Shown: positions 45,142 through 56,888 of the stretch, one piece after another
Layout of the letters: each line of letters starts with the position of its first letter
Position numbering within the stretch: the first letter of the stretch is position 1
From: Moraxella catarrhalis
GTDB taxonomy: Bacteria > Pseudomonadota > Gammaproteobacteria > Pseudomonadales > Moraxellaceae
Length of the DNA: 64,000 nt
NCBI RefSeq assembly: GCF_001656295.1
Contig: NZ_LXHE01000013.1
Span: forward strand, 41,744-105,743
Reading direction: 5' to 3'
Translations under genes and position numbers: made by a program
Notes under the pieces: model-generated
The model's input: the letters and a program-made list of their open reading frames with translations, nothing else
What the model was told of the DNA's origin: nothing
Database searches by the model: none

Positions 45142-47583
45142 ATGAGTGAACTAACTGATAATTTATCAACATGCGACAGCGAAGAAAAAAGCTTGTTTGA
45201 GCTTTTGAAAGAAAATGAAGTATCCATCCCTAAAATCCAGCGAGACTACGCTCAAGGCAGAAACACCAAAAACATCCAGTATATTCGAGAAATGTTTTTG
45301 AGTAATTTATTTGAGGCATTATCCGATGATGCTGATGATAAAAAACTAAAATTGGATTTTATCTATGGTTATGAGGATCAAGATCAATTCCAAGACAAAA
45401 AAATTACGATTTTTAAACCTTTGGATGGACAGCAGCGGCTTACTACATTATTTCTCTTGCATTGGTATGCTGCCAAAAAAGAAGGCGTATCAGAAGATCG
45501 GTTGAGAGTTCTTAAGAACTTTACTTATGATACCCGAAAAAGCTCTAGAGATTTTTGTGAAAAGTTGGTGGTGGATTTTCAGCCAGATTTTGGTGAAGAG
45601 TTTTCTGAGCAAACTGCCGACAGAATCGAAAAACAAATTATGAACCAAAACTGGTTCACTGCCAGTTGGAAGAATGATCCGACCATCACATCCATGTTAG
45701 TGATGCTAAAAGCCATAGACAAAAAATTCCATGGCGTGTCAGACATCTGGGAAAAGCTGACAGGCAGCAAACCTAGGATCGTGTTTCATCTACTTAAAAT
45801 GCAAAATCTTGGCTTGCCTGATGATTTATACATCAAAATGAATGCCAGAGGTAAGCCGCTGACTGATTTTGAACATTTTAAATCTCAATTTTCAGAGATT
45901 TTATCAGGTAAGCTCAAAGACGATTTTAACAATAAAATTGATCAAGCATGGTCTGATCTGTTTTGGGATATATTCAAAGACAAAGAAAATCCAAATCCTG
46001 ATAGTGATATTGCCCAAAAAATGGATAAAGGCTTCTTAAGCTTTGTCTGGTTTATTACTGATATTCTGATCGCCACTAAAGGGATTGAAATTCAGGAGCA
46101 GGATTTTTGGCTAGAAATCATTAAAAAGGTGTATTCAGACACACAAAATGTTGAATTTTTATTTGATAATCTGGATTTTTTTGAGAAATTGAATCGCTCA
46201 AATGAATCGAATTTTCCCAGATTTGAAGAAGTGTTTTATATTGATCAGGATGACTTTACAGAGGATAAGGTCAGATTATTTTTTAACAAGCCTGCTGTAA
46301 ATCTCTTTGAAAAATGTGTCAAGGAATATCGATTTGGTGATGAAAAAAATGCCTTTTCTATGGGTGAGCAGATAAAAAATGCCTTTTCCATGGGTGAGCA
46401 GATATTGCTATACGCCTATATCAAGTCCTGCAGGAGATATGACGAACTTGATAGAGTGAAACTAAGAAAAATTAGAAATTTAACATCAGATACTTGGCTT
46501 AGACAGGAGTTTTTTAAGCATTATCTTGAAGAAGTGGATTTGATATTACAAAAAGATGAGTTATCTGCGCAGCCCAAATTCTCAAAAAGACAATTTGATG
46601 AAGATAAGACAAAATCTGACTATATTAAGGAGCACCCTGAAAATAAGTCGGTTCTATATCGACTTGAGGATCACCACTTATTAAGAGGCAGTATCAGCAT
46701 CTTTCTAAGAAACAGTAATGGCAATGTTGATAAGGATAAAAATTTACCTATAATAGATGAAAATTTTCCTGCCTTGGCAAGTAAATTTCTTGAAAGATTC
46801 TGTGAGAAGAAAAGCGATGATGAGAAGCAAAAGGATTTTTATGAGTCTATTAGCCCGGCTTTACTGACTTTGGGTGACTATACGCAAGCTTATGGTGCAA
46901 GTGGTAAAAAACGCTTTGGTAACGGTAACCATGTCAATACTTGGCGAGAAATATTCACCCAAAGTAATCAAAGAAGTTCAGAGGATTTTGATAAAACCAA
47001 AGAAACACTCAAAGCGTATTTGAAATTTTTTATTGAACATCCTGAAAAGACCCATCGTGATATGATTGATGATTATTTGGCAAAGTTTGATGATAACCAA
47101 GCTTTACCTAAAGATTTAAATTATTATCTGATCAAATATCCTGCGTTTCATAAGTGGCAAGATCAATGGACACAAGGGTTTTATTATTGGAAGAATTATG
47201 ACGAACCCTATGATTGTTGGATGTTATTTAAAAGACAATTCAATGGTCGTCATTGGAGACCATTTTTATTAGCCATCACTGAAGATTTTGAAAACTGTGA
47301 AGATCTGACAAAATGTTGCTCGATCGAAGATTATCGCAGCGACTTAAGCTTTAACCACAATGATCTTTCTATTTCGATCGGTTGTGCTAATGATGGATTT
47401 GTATTCAAATTCAACTGCGAAGGCAATGACTCATTTAAAGACATCATTGATCAACTTATTCAGGAAAATATCTTGACTAAAGACAACAAACTTATGATCA
47501 CTCAAGATGATCAGGGCGTGGACTTAGAAGATAGAATCATAAAATTAAAAACAGTGTTAGAGTATCTGATTGATCACTATTAA
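45142..47583 (+). CDS. Second DUF262 domain protein, large
   Basis: I place the start at the ATG at 45142, preceded by AAGGTG and lying 11 bp after the previous stop; the open frame begins earlier inside the upstream gene. The product has 813 residues. The N-terminal part is a DUF262 domain (VSIPKIQRDYAQGR near 30-43 and PLDGQQRLTTLFLLHWY near 94-110, then NFTYDTRKSSRDF). The middle has LEDHHLLRGSISIFL, seen in similar large proteins; I see no clear HNH motif at the C-terminus. It carries a 30-bp tandem duplication. Together with the previous gene it forms a two-gene unit. Confidence 0.82.
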   Translation: MSELTDNLSTCDSEEKSLFELLKENEVSIPKIQRDYAQGRNTKNIQYIREMFLSNLFEALSDDADDKKLKLDFIYGYEDQDQFQDKKITIFKPLDGQQRLTTLFLLHWYAAKKEGVSEDRLRVLKNFTYDTRKSSRDFCEKLVVDFQPDFGEEFSEQTADRIEKQIMNQNWFTASWKNDPTITSMLVMLKAIDKKFHGVSDIWEKLTGSKPRIVFHLLKMQNLGLPDDLYIKMNARGKPLTDFEHFKSQFSEILSGKLKDDFNNKIDQAWSDLFWDIFKDKENPNPDSDIAQKMDKGFLSFVWFITDILIATKGIEIQEQDFWLEIIKKVYSDTQNVEFLFDNLDFFEKLNRSNESNFPRFEEVFYIDQDDFTEDKVRLFFNKPAVNLFEKCVKEYRFGDEKNAFSMGEQIKNAFSMGEQILLYAYIKSCRRYDELDRVKLRKIRNLTSDTWLRQEFFKHYLEEVDLILQKDELSAQPKFSKRQFDEDKTKSDYIKEHPENKSVLYRLEDHHLLRGSISIFLRNSNGNVDKDKNLPIIDENFPALASKFLERFCEKKSDDEKQKDFYESISPALLTLGDYTQAYGASGKKRFGNGNHVNTWREIFTQSNQRSSEDFDKTKETLKAYLKFFIEHPEKTHRDMIDDYLAKFDDNQALPKDLNYYLIKYPAFHKWQDQWTQGFYYWKNYDEPYDCWMLFKRQFNGRHWRPFLLAITEDFENCEDLTKCCSIEDYRSDLSFNHNDLSISIGCANDGFVFKFNCEGNDSFKDIIDQLIQENILTKDNKLMITQDDQGVDLEDRIIKLKTVLEYLIDHY
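46344..46403 (+). repeat. 30-bp tandem duplication inside the DUF262 gene
   Basis: Two 30-bp units (46344-46373 and 46374-46403) differ by a single T/C. They encode NAFSMGEQIK twice in frame, so the reading frame is kept. The high identity suggests a recent event. Confidence 0.9.
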
Positions 47584-47742
47584 TTAAAATTAGTCAAATC
47601 AAGTGAGTGCTGTTAGACTAATTGATGTGTTGTATCAATGAAATCTCAAACTGGTAAATTCATCAGTTGCCCCCATATCGTAATCAGATATCCCAAACCG
47701 TAAAACAAGCTTTTGGCTGAACGATCATAAAAAGAAGGTGAA

Positions 47743-48738
47743 ATGATGACTGATTTATCCATTTTAGACTTATCCCTATTTCGTCAGGGCGAAACCTTCG
47801 CTCAGGCAGTGGATAATACCGTAGCACTGGCTCAACATGCTGAAAAACTAGGACTGAGCCGTTTTTGGATTGCCGAACATCACAATATGCCATATTTGGC
47901 AAGCTCTGCGACCAGCCTACTTATTCAGCGTGTGCTAGATAAAACAGCACACATTCGTGTCGGCTCAGGTGGTGTTATGCTGCCCAACCACTCACCTTTT
48001 GTGGTAGCAGAGTACTATGGGACATTGGCGAGCTTATATCCTGATCGAGTGGATTTGGGGCTTGGGCGTGCACCTGGTACAGATCCTGAGACTGCACGCG
48101 CCATCCGTCGTAATCATGATGATTTTGCGATGAGTTTTCCAAATGATATCAAAGAGTTGCAATTTTATTTTGGTGATGATGCAGATAGTAATCAAGTGCG
48201 CGCTTATCCTGCCAAAGGTCTAAAAGTGCCGCTTTATATCTTAGGTTCTAGTACCGAAAGTGCGTATTTGGCGGCTCAAATGGGCTTACCATATGCATTC
48301 GCCTCACACTTTGCACCACGCTTTTTGACGCAAGCGGTACAGATTTATCGTAATCACTTTCAGCCATCAGCGGTGCTTGATACGCCTAAGGTCATCGTTG
48401 GCGTGAACGCATTTGTTGCAGATACCGATGCCGAAGCTGAGTTTTTGGCTAGCACAAGTTTACAGTTTTTCTTAAATATAGTAACAGGTCAGCGTAGCGG
48501 CATGAAGCCGCCTGTGACAGACATCGACGCGCACATTCCGCCGCATATTGTACAGATGGCTGATAGTATGATGTCGTGTCGCTTGCTTGGTTCTCCTAAG
48601 ACAGTCGCAGAACAGCTCGAACAATTACAAAGCCAAGTTCAAGCCGATGAACTGATGGCAGTCAGCTATATTTATGATGTCCAAAAACAGCATGATTCTT
48701 ATGAGCTATTATCCGATATTGTCAAAAATTTTAAATAG
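47743..48738 (+). CDS. LLM class flavin-dependent oxidoreductase
   Basis: A 331-residue member of the luciferase-like monooxygenase fold. SILDLSLFRQGETFAQAVDNTVALAQHAEKLGLSRFWIAEHHNMP at the start and LYPDRVDLGLGRAPGTDP near 105-122 are characteristic of the group-1, MsnO8/YhbW-type members; ILGSSTESAYLAAQMGLPYAFASHF follows. They use FMNH2 or F420-like flavins, but the substrate is unknown. It is the first ordinary gene after the DUF262 island, convergent with upp. Confidence 0.9.
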   Translation: MMTDLSILDLSLFRQGETFAQAVDNTVALAQHAEKLGLSRFWIAEHHNMPYLASSATSLLIQRVLDKTAHIRVGSGGVMLPNHSPFVVAEYYGTLASLYPDRVDLGLGRAPGTDPETARAIRRNHDDFAMSFPNDIKELQFYFGDDADSNQVRAYPAKGLKVPLYILGSSTESAYLAAQMGLPYAFASHFAPRFLTQAVQIYRNHFQPSAVLDTPKVIVGVNAFVADTDAEAEFLASTSLQFFLNIVTGQRSGMKPPVTDIDAHIPPHIVQMADSMMSCRLLGSPKTVAEQLEQLQSQVQADELMAVSYIYDVQKQHDSYELLSDIVKNFK

Positions 48739-48798
48739 CTTTAAATAGCTTAGCTTAAATAATTTTTGCTATGCTGAATGAAAATAAATCACTAAATA

Positions 48799-48839
48799 AA
48801 AATAGGCACTTTTAACTTAAGATAAAAAGTGCCTATTTT
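48799..48839. terminator. Bidirectional terminator between the flavin oxidoreductase and upp
   Basis: AATAGGCACTTTT (48801-48813) pairs with AAAAGTGCCTATT (48825-48837) and the stem extends with A/T pairs on both sides, giving T-runs on both strands. Confidence 0.85.
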
Positions 48840-48852
48840 CCCAAAGATGGAT

Positions 48853-49500
48853 TTAATCAATCTGCTTGGTGCCAAAAATCTTATCGCCAGCATCGCCAAG
48901 ACCTGGAATGATGTAGCCGTTTTCATTAAGATGGCTGTCTAAGGCGGCGGTATAGATTTTGACATCGGGGTGTGCTTCATTGACTAAGCGCACGCCTTCA
49001 GGTGCTGCGACCAATACCAATGCTTTGATGTTAGTACAGCCATGTTTTTTAAGCATATCAATCGTAGCGACCATACTGCCCCCTGTTGCCAACATCGGAT
49101 CCAAAATTAATGCAGGGCGACGGTCAATGTCACTGACAAATTTCTCAAAAAAAGGCACAGGTTCTAGTGTCGTTTCATCGCGCTGAAGTCCAACGACAGA
49201 AATTTTGGCAGTTGGTAATAGATCAAGGACGCCATCAAGCATCCCCAAGCCTGCGCGTAAGATGGGTACCACAGTGACTGTTTTACCCTTGATTTGCTCG
49301 CCAGTGATTTCACCGCACCAGCCTTGCATGCTAAAGCTTTCAATCTCAAAATCACGGCTCGCTTCGTACGCCATCAGTCGCCCAAGCTCATTGGTCAGCG
49401 TGCGAAACTTATAAGTGCTGGTTTCTTTTTCGCGCATGAGTGACAGCTTGTGGCGGACAAGAGGATGGTCAATGACATGGATATTTAAAGGAGCGGTCAT
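48853..49500 (-). CDS. upp: Uracil phosphoribosyltransferase
   Basis: Upp salvages uracil by joining it to PRPP to form UMP. The 215-residue protein has [22 protein letters not shown] at the start, [18 protein letters not shown], the PRPP-binding loop [20 protein letters not shown] and the C-terminal uracil-binding [12 protein letters not shown]. It lies behind a membrane protein gene on the same strand, about 180 bp apart. Confidence 0.97.
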   Translation of the reverse strand: MTAPLNIHVIDHPLVRHKLSLMREKETSTYKFRTLTNELGRLMAYEASRDFEIESFSMQGWCGEITGEQIKGKTVTVVPILRAGLGMLDGVLDLLPTAKISVVGLQRDETTLEPVPFFEKFVSDIDRRPALILDPMLATGGSMVATIDMLKKHGCTNIKALVLVAAPEGVRLVNEAHPDVKIYTAALDSHLNENGYIIPGLGDAGDKIFGTKQID

Positions 49501-49677
49501 AATAGTGCCTTAATTAAGAAGATTTGCCACGATCTAATGATTTGAATGTGTGGCGATGCTGATAATGATACCAATTTTTTAGCAGAATTGCACTGGCTTT
49601 TGCCTTGCCAATTTGAGTGAAGGCTACCCACAAAACCCTTAGTCCGCTTGCCAATCTTTGGTGATAGCACGCTTTGG

Positions 49678-50700
49678 CTATTTATTAAGTAACAGATCGC
49701 CTGTTTTAATCCAGCCTTTTTTGTAGCATAGTTTGGCAAATATCCAAGTCAAAATCGCAGGCAAAATGACATGAAAGCTGATGATAAGTAGCCAAGTCAT
49801 GGGGCTGATACCCATGGCGTCAAGTGTGCCAATCTGACCGACAAAGCCTGAGGTGCCCATGCCTGCACCTGAAGGGATATTAGTCATGCCAAACACCGCC
49901 GTCGCAAAGGGGGCAAGCACGGCGCCTGATAGGGTGGGCGGCAGCCAGATTTTGGGGTTTTTTAGGATATTGGGTACCTGAATCATACTAGTGCCAAGCC
50001 CACATGCCATCGCACCACCGATGCCATTGTCTCGATAACTCATCACCGCAAAGCCGATCATCTGCGCTGCGCAGCCTACCGTTGCAGCCCCTGCTGCCAA
50101 ACCGCCAAGCCCAAGGCTGATGGCGATCGCCGCACTTGAGATGGGTAAAGTCAAAATCAGACCCATGGCAACCGCCACCACAATGCTCATCATAATCGGT
50201 GATAGCTCTACCGCCCACATGATAAATTGTCCAAGGCTCACCATCAGCCGATCGATGGCAGGGCTGATAAATCCTGCCACTGCCATGCCGACGATGAGCG
50301 TCGTGGCAGGTGTGACGATGATATCTAAAGGTGTCATGCGATGGACAAATTTTCCAAACTCGGCCCCAATCAGCGCTGCCACGAATGCCCCAACAGGACC
50401 ACCCATCGCCGCACCTGCAAAGCCTGTGGTGATCGAGGTGAACAGCACCAGCGGCGGCGCCTTGAGGGCATAAGCCACGCCAGCGCCAATGGCTGCGCCC
50501 ATTAGGCTTTGTGCTTGTTTGCCAATCTCAACCAACCATGGTAAATCAAGCCATGTACCCAAATTTTTGATAATCAAACCCAAAATCAGTGATGAAAATA
50601 AGCCAAGCGCCATAAAGTTCAGGGCTTCGATACCATAGCGCTGCCAGGAGAGCACAATATTTTGGCGCTCAAGATGTGCTTTAAAAGAAAATTTGGTCAT
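49678..50700 (-). CDS. PTS-EIIC-like (PfoR-type) membrane protein
   Basis: A 340-residue integral membrane protein with about eight to ten hydrophobic segments and many Gly/Ala turns (FAGAAMGGPVGAFVAALIGAEFGK, MACGLGTSMIQVPNILKNPKIWLPPTLSGAVLAPF, NIPSGAGMGTSGFVGQIG), which match the PTS_EIIC_2/PfoR family. No IIA or IIB domain or other PTS gene is near, so a phosphotransferase role is doubtful. It lies upstream of upp on the same strand; a role in transport for nucleobase salvage is only a guess. Confidence 0.8.
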   Translation of the reverse strand: MTKFSFKAHLERQNIVLSWQRYGIEALNFMALGLFSSLILGLIIKNLGTWLDLPWLVEIGKQAQSLMGAAIGAGVAYALKAPPLVLFTSITTGFAGAAMGGPVGAFVAALIGAEFGKFVHRMTPLDIIVTPATTLIVGMAVAGFISPAIDRLMVSLGQFIMWAVELSPIMMSIVVAVAMGLILTLPISSAAIAISLGLGGLAAGAATVGCAAQMIGFAVMSYRDNGIGGAMACGLGTSMIQVPNILKNPKIWLPPTLSGAVLAPFATAVFGMTNIPSGAGMGTSGFVGQIGTLDAMGISPMTWLLIISFHVILPAILTWIFAKLCYKKGWIKTGDLLLNK

Positions 50701-50900
50701 AAGATGATCTTAAGTTGATAAAAATTGACGCCCAAAGATCGCTTTGTGGCGCTGAAATGATGAGCCAATCAAAGCCATTATTATAATTCAAAATTTATTC
50801 AAAAGTGATTAATTTTGATCGAAAATGGCGTAGCGATTCATTGGTCTTTAATTGAATTTTTCAATAATTTATAACCGCTGATCGCCACCGAAATACTTAA

Positions 50901-53042
<2,142 letters not shown>

Positions 53043-53047
53043 CAGCG

Positions 53048-53938
53048 ATGAGTCGGATAAATAATCCACAAACCCTGCCCATGCTTGGGCTTTTGATTGG
53101 GTGCATCTTATTTGGCATGGGCAGCTTGATTGTGGTGCATGTCGATGTCGGCGCTTATGCCATGGCATTTTGGCGATTGGCGGTGTCGTCTATCGTATTT
53201 GTGCTGCTGGCGCTCTTGTTTCGCCAAAAATTCCCCCAATCAAAACCTGCCTTGGTATATGCACTGCTTGCAGGCGCGGCGCTTGGGCTTGATTTGGCGC
53301 TATGGCATGAAAGCATCCATGCGGTAGGCCCTGGCATTTCTACCCTGCTAAACAGCTTGCAAATTTTCTTTTTGGCGTTTATTGGCTTTTGTTTTTTTGG
53401 CGAGCGTCAAAATTGGATGCAGCTTGTTAGCCTCGTCCTTGCGGTGATGGGTGTGGCGCTGATTGCCAGTCCTGAGTTTGGGCATAATGGGCAGGCAGGC
53501 TTGGGCTTTGTGACAGGTATCGTCTCTGGCGCCTGCCTTGCGATTTCTTTGACTTGGGTTCGTCAAGTACATTATCATGCACCGACGCCACTGTTTAGCT
53601 TGATGGCTTTGGTGGGTGCAGGGGGTGCGATGGCAGTGCTGCCTTTGATGCTTTGGTTGGATCAAGGTCAGATCTTGCCCAAGACGCCCCATGAGCTTGG
53701 CTGGATCTTGGTCTATGGCACAGTCATGCAGTGCTTAGCTTTTGGTGCGATTGCGTTTAGTATTCCGCGTCTGAGCTTGGCAGTGACGGGACTGTTATTA
53801 TTATCTGAACCTGTGGCGGCACTGGTGCTGGATTATTTTTGGTTAAATAAATCCATCACCGTCATACAGTGGCTAGGCGCGGCACTCACCATGGCTGCCA
53901 TTTATTTGGGCTCGGTCAAAGCCAAAGCCAAGCACTGA
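53048..53938 (+). CDS. EamA/DMT family transporter
   Basis: A 296-residue protein with ten hydrophobic segments arranged as two EamA halves (about 10-135 and 150-285). Members export amino acids, metabolites or drugs; the substrate here is unknown. It begins 5 bp behind ligA, so it may be expressed with it, although there is no functional tie. It is convergent with the lipoprotein gene at 53974. Confidence 0.88.
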   Translation: MSRINNPQTLPMLGLLIGCILFGMGSLIVVHVDVGAYAMAFWRLAVSSIVFVLLALLFRQKFPQSKPALVYALLAGAALGLDLALWHESIHAVGPGISTLLNSLQIFFLAFIGFCFFGERQNWMQLVSLVLAVMGVALIASPEFGHNGQAGLGFVTGIVSGACLAISLTWVRQVHYHAPTPLFSLMALVGAGGAMAVLPLMLWLDQGQILPKTPHELGWILVYGTVMQCLAFGAIAFSIPRLSLAVTGLLLLSEPVAALVLDYFWLNKSITVIQWLGAALTMAAIYLGSVKAKAKH

Positions 53939-53973
53939 TTTGGTAAAACCCAAACCCTTTTTGATTCACTGAT

Positions 53974-54576
53974 TTATTGAGCGTTTTGAGTCGATACAAT
54001 CTCAATGGGCAGCTCCAAGCCTTCAGCAAATTTATCAGAGATAATATAGCTATGCTGTTCATTGACGACATCAGGCATCACTTGAATGATCAGCGCAGGA
54101 TCGCTGCCATCACGGAATTGATGAGCGATATATTGATTGCTAAGCTGATCGACGATTTTACCAAGCGCTTCTGGGCTTGCCATGGATAGCAGCATAGAAT
54201 ATTGCGCTTGTTCAGCACTGATATTGTAGGCATTGGCATAATTAACGACAGGCTCACTATCGATTAAAAATGGATAATCAAAGGCAGTTTTATCCACTTT
54301 GGCGGTTTTGGTATCAATGTGCGACCAGTCAATTTTTGTTTTGCCATCTTCGGTGATGATGGGCTGAATTGACGGCGCCAAAGGCTCATGATCTGTCCCA
54401 AGCTCATCTAGCAGCGCTTGAAAATCATGGGGATTGTCTAATTTTTCATGACCATCGGTGGTTTTGGCAGTCTTAGCGTCATCATGGATGAGTTTTAAAT
54501 TATCTTCGGTGCTGCGGTCATGGCAGCCGATGAGTGCGACCGCCAAAAGCGGTATGATAAACTTAAACACAGGCAT
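53974..54576 (-). CDS. Predicted lipoprotein of unknown function
   Basis: From the ATG at 54576 the protein has 200 residues. The signal peptide ends in LIGC with Cys18. The mature part is acidic and hydrophilic, with an Asp/Lys/Thr-rich stretch followed by a more folded C-terminal half (YANAYNISAEQAQYSMLLSMASPEALGKIVDQL). I do not recognise the family. It lies 1 bp behind the Lrp-type regulator gene on the same strand, which implies one transcript. Confidence 0.75.
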   Translation of the reverse strand: MPVFKFIIPLLAVALIGCHDRSTEDNLKLIHDDAKTAKTTDGHEKLDNPHDFQALLDELGTDHEPLAPSIQPIITEDGKTKIDWSHIDTKTAKVDKTAFDYPFLIDSEPVVNYANAYNISAEQAQYSMLLSMASPEALGKIVDQLSNQYIAHQFRDGSDPALIIQVMPDVVNEQHSYIISDKFAEGLELPIEIVSTQNAQ

Positions 54577-54577
54577 A

Positions 54578-55045
54578 TCAATCATCCAAATAAATTTTTG
54601 TACTAGATTTTACCGAATTCATCACAAATTGGCTATTAAAATTAGCGACATTATTATCACCAGATAGATTTTGGCGCGTAAAGCGATGATAATCTTGCAT
54701 GTCTTTATTCACAACCGTCAGCACAAAGTCATAATCCCCTGAAATTTCATAGCAGCTGAGCACTTGCGGATGTGTTGCCATCAGTCTTTCAAATCGGTGC
54801 TGCGTTGGCGTGTTTGAATGGGTCATTTTGATCAGTACAAGCACGATCAGCGGTCTTTGGACTTTGGCAGGATTGGCGATGGCGACGGTGCGTTCGATCA
54901 CTTTGGCATCGCTTAATTGACTGATGCGTCGCTGCGCTGTGGCGGTGGAGATTTGCAGTTTTTCAGCGATCGTTTTTAGGGGTAAGGTGGCATCGTCTTG
55001 CAGTATGTTTAAAATTTTTTTGTCAATATGATCAAGTTTATGCAT
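54578..55045 (-). CDS. Lrp/AsnC family transcriptional regulator
   Basis: Starting at 55045 (MHKLDHIDKKILNILQDDA) it has 155 residues, the standard Lrp length; the 22 hydrophobic residues before it in the open frame are not family-like. The N-terminal winged helix (LPLKTIAEKLQISTATAQRRISQL) is followed by the RAM ligand domain (VLSCYEISGDYDFVLTVVNKDMQDY). It is divergent from an EamA exporter gene, a common arrangement in which the regulator senses an amino acid and controls its export. Confidence 0.92.
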   Translation of the reverse strand: MHKLDHIDKKILNILQDDATLPLKTIAEKLQISTATAQRRISQLSDAKVIERTVAIANPAKVQRPLIVLVLIKMTHSNTPTQHRFERLMATHPQVLSCYEISGDYDFVLTVVNKDMQDYHRFTRQNLSGDNNVANFNSQFVMNSVKSSTKIYLDD

Positions 55046-55253
55046 TATTATAAATTCCAAAAATATGAGAAATTTTATCATAATCGATAGAATTTTGAAA
55101 AATATACTCAAAATAGCAGCGATTATCAGAACATTATATCATCCTTTTTTCTTAAAATACGCCTATTCTTTTAATCAACCTACCATTAATAATTAGGATG
55201 CGACGGTCTTTATGATGACAGCGGTCTTGAGATACACAGGCAGGATTTTTCAA

Positions 55254-56162
55254 ATGAGCCATCTGTCGACTGGCAATAAGCTGATGATTGGGGTGATACT
55301 TGCGGCATTGTCAAATGTGCTTTTTGGTGTGCTGTACGCCTATAGCAAATGGATGGCGCCTTTGACGGGGACGCAGGTATTTTTTTGGCGCATGGTGATG
55401 ATGTGGCTGTGCATGGCGGCATTTTTGGTGATGACGGGCAAGATGGCTCAGGTTAAGTCTGATTTACAGGCGATCCGCGGCGCCAAATCTTGGGTGTATT
55501 TGCTGCTACCCACGCCCATCTTGGCAAGTCAGCTGTGGCTGTTTATGTGGGCACCGGTGAATGGACAGAGTATTCAGGTGTCGATGGGGTATTTTTTATT
55601 TCCGCTGACGATGGTAGTGGCAGGGTTTTTGGTGTTTCGTGAAAGACTTACCAAGCTACAGACACTTGCCGTGGCGCTGGCGGCAGCTGGCGTAAGCGTA
55701 GAGATTTGGCGCACCAGCGGCATCAGCTGGGCGACGCTTTGGGTGTGTGGCACGTATCCGATTTATTATGTGATACGACGCTTGCTTGGGGTGCGTGCCT
55801 TGACAGGTTTGTTTGTTGATTTGTCGATCATTGCGCCGATTTGCCTAGCAGGCATCTTGATGAGCGATGCAGCGGTGGTTACAAGCAGCGGCACGCTGCT
55901 GATCAAGACATTGGGGCTTGGGGCGATCAGCGTGCTTGCGATGGCGACTAATATCGAAGCCAGCCGCCTTTTGCCTGTCAGTTTATTTGGGATGCTAAGT
56001 TATCTTGAGCCGGTTTTATTATTCATACTGTCGATTACGATTTTGGGCAGCGTGTTTAGCTTGAGTATGTTGGTAAGTTATGGTCTGATTTGGGCGGCGG
56101 TGGTGTGCTTGATTATCCAAGGGCTTTTTGCGAATCGCCAAAAAGATGAGCAGCGTAGTTAG
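55254..56162 (+). CDS. EamA family transporter, RarD-like
   Basis: Starting at the ATG at 55254, which follows AGGA at good spacing, the product has 302 residues; an upstream in-frame ATG at 55212 would add 14. It has ten membrane segments; GVILAALSNVLFGVLYAYSKWMAPLTGTQVFFWRMV at the start resembles RarD proteins. Substrates are unknown. The divergent Lrp-type regulator suggests amino-acid-responsive control. The gene ends at a bidirectional terminator shared with smpB. Confidence 0.85.
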   Translation: MSHLSTGNKLMIGVILAALSNVLFGVLYAYSKWMAPLTGTQVFFWRMVMMWLCMAAFLVMTGKMAQVKSDLQAIRGAKSWVYLLLPTPILASQLWLFMWAPVNGQSIQVSMGYFLFPLTMVVAGFLVFRERLTKLQTLAVALAAAGVSVEIWRTSGISWATLWVCGTYPIYYVIRRLLGVRALTGLFVDLSIIAPICLAGILMSDAAVVTSSGTLLIKTLGLGAISVLAMATNIEASRLLPVSLFGMLSYLEPVLLFILSITILGSVFSLSMLVSYGLIWAAVVCLIIQGLFANRQKDEQRS

Positions 56163-56181
56163 TCTTTATGACGCAGCCACT

Positions 56182-56212
56182 AAAAACGATGCCAAATTAG
56201 CATCGTTTTTTT
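56182..56212. terminator. Bidirectional terminator between the RarD-like gene and smpB
   Basis: AAAAACGATGC (56182-56192) and GCATCGTTTTT (56200-56210) form a perfect 11-bp stem with a 7-nt loop and T-runs on both strands. Confidence 0.9.
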
Positions 56213-56217
56213 GATTT

Positions 56218-56682
56218 TTACAGTTGATTTTTAAAGCCACGCTGTTTATCACGCGCAAAATCACGCTCTTTGAGTGTTGCGCGCTTGTCGTGCAGCTTTT
56301 TGCCTTTGGCAAGGGCGATCTCGCATTTGACGCGCCCATTTTTCCAATAACAAGACAGCGCCACCACCGCATAGCCTTTTTGATTCACCATGCCATAGAG
56401 CTTGTCAATCTCACGGCGATTTAACAAAAGCTTACGTGTGCGAATGTTATCAGGATTGACGTGTGTTGAGCTGGTCAAAAGTGGCTGAATGTGCGCACCA
56501 AATAAAAACGCTTCACCATTTTTAAAGATCACATAGCTTTCGGTGATTGACATTTTGCCTGCGCGAATGGATTTGACTTCCCAGCCTTCAAGCACTAAGC
56601 CTGCTTCATAAGTTTCCTCAATAAAATATTCATGCCGCGCCTTTTTATTAGCGCAGATCTGATTGCTTGGTTTTTTTGCCAT
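56218..56682 (-). CDS. smpB: SsrA-binding protein SmpB
   Basis: SmpB binds tmRNA and is needed for trans-translation on stalled ribosomes. The 154-residue protein is full length, with [31 protein letters not shown] near residues 12-43, the GAHI and [12 protein letters not shown] stretches, and the basic C-terminal tail [14 protein letters not shown]. The tmRNA gene itself is not in this window. Confidence 0.97.
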   Translation of the reverse strand: MAKKPSNQICANKKARHEYFIEETYEAGLVLEGWEVKSIRAGKMSITESYVIFKNGEAFLFGAHIQPLLTSSTHVNPDNIRTRKLLLNRREIDKLYGMVNQKGYAVVALSCYWKNGRVKCEIALAKGKKLHDKRATLKERDFARDKQRGFKNQL

Positions 56683-56888
56683 GATGTGTCCTTATTATTC
56701 TTAAAATTACTCAAAATAAGTCGTATTTGACCTTTATTATAGCAAAATTCGAAGTTATTCATACAAGTATCATCTTGCTGAGTGGATTTAACATAGCGGA
56801 GCGCTTTGGTGGCGTAGCGGTTGCGCCATCCCCAAAAAATTTGTTAATATGAAGTAGGTATTCACACTTTAAGCTTTAAAAGGAAAAA

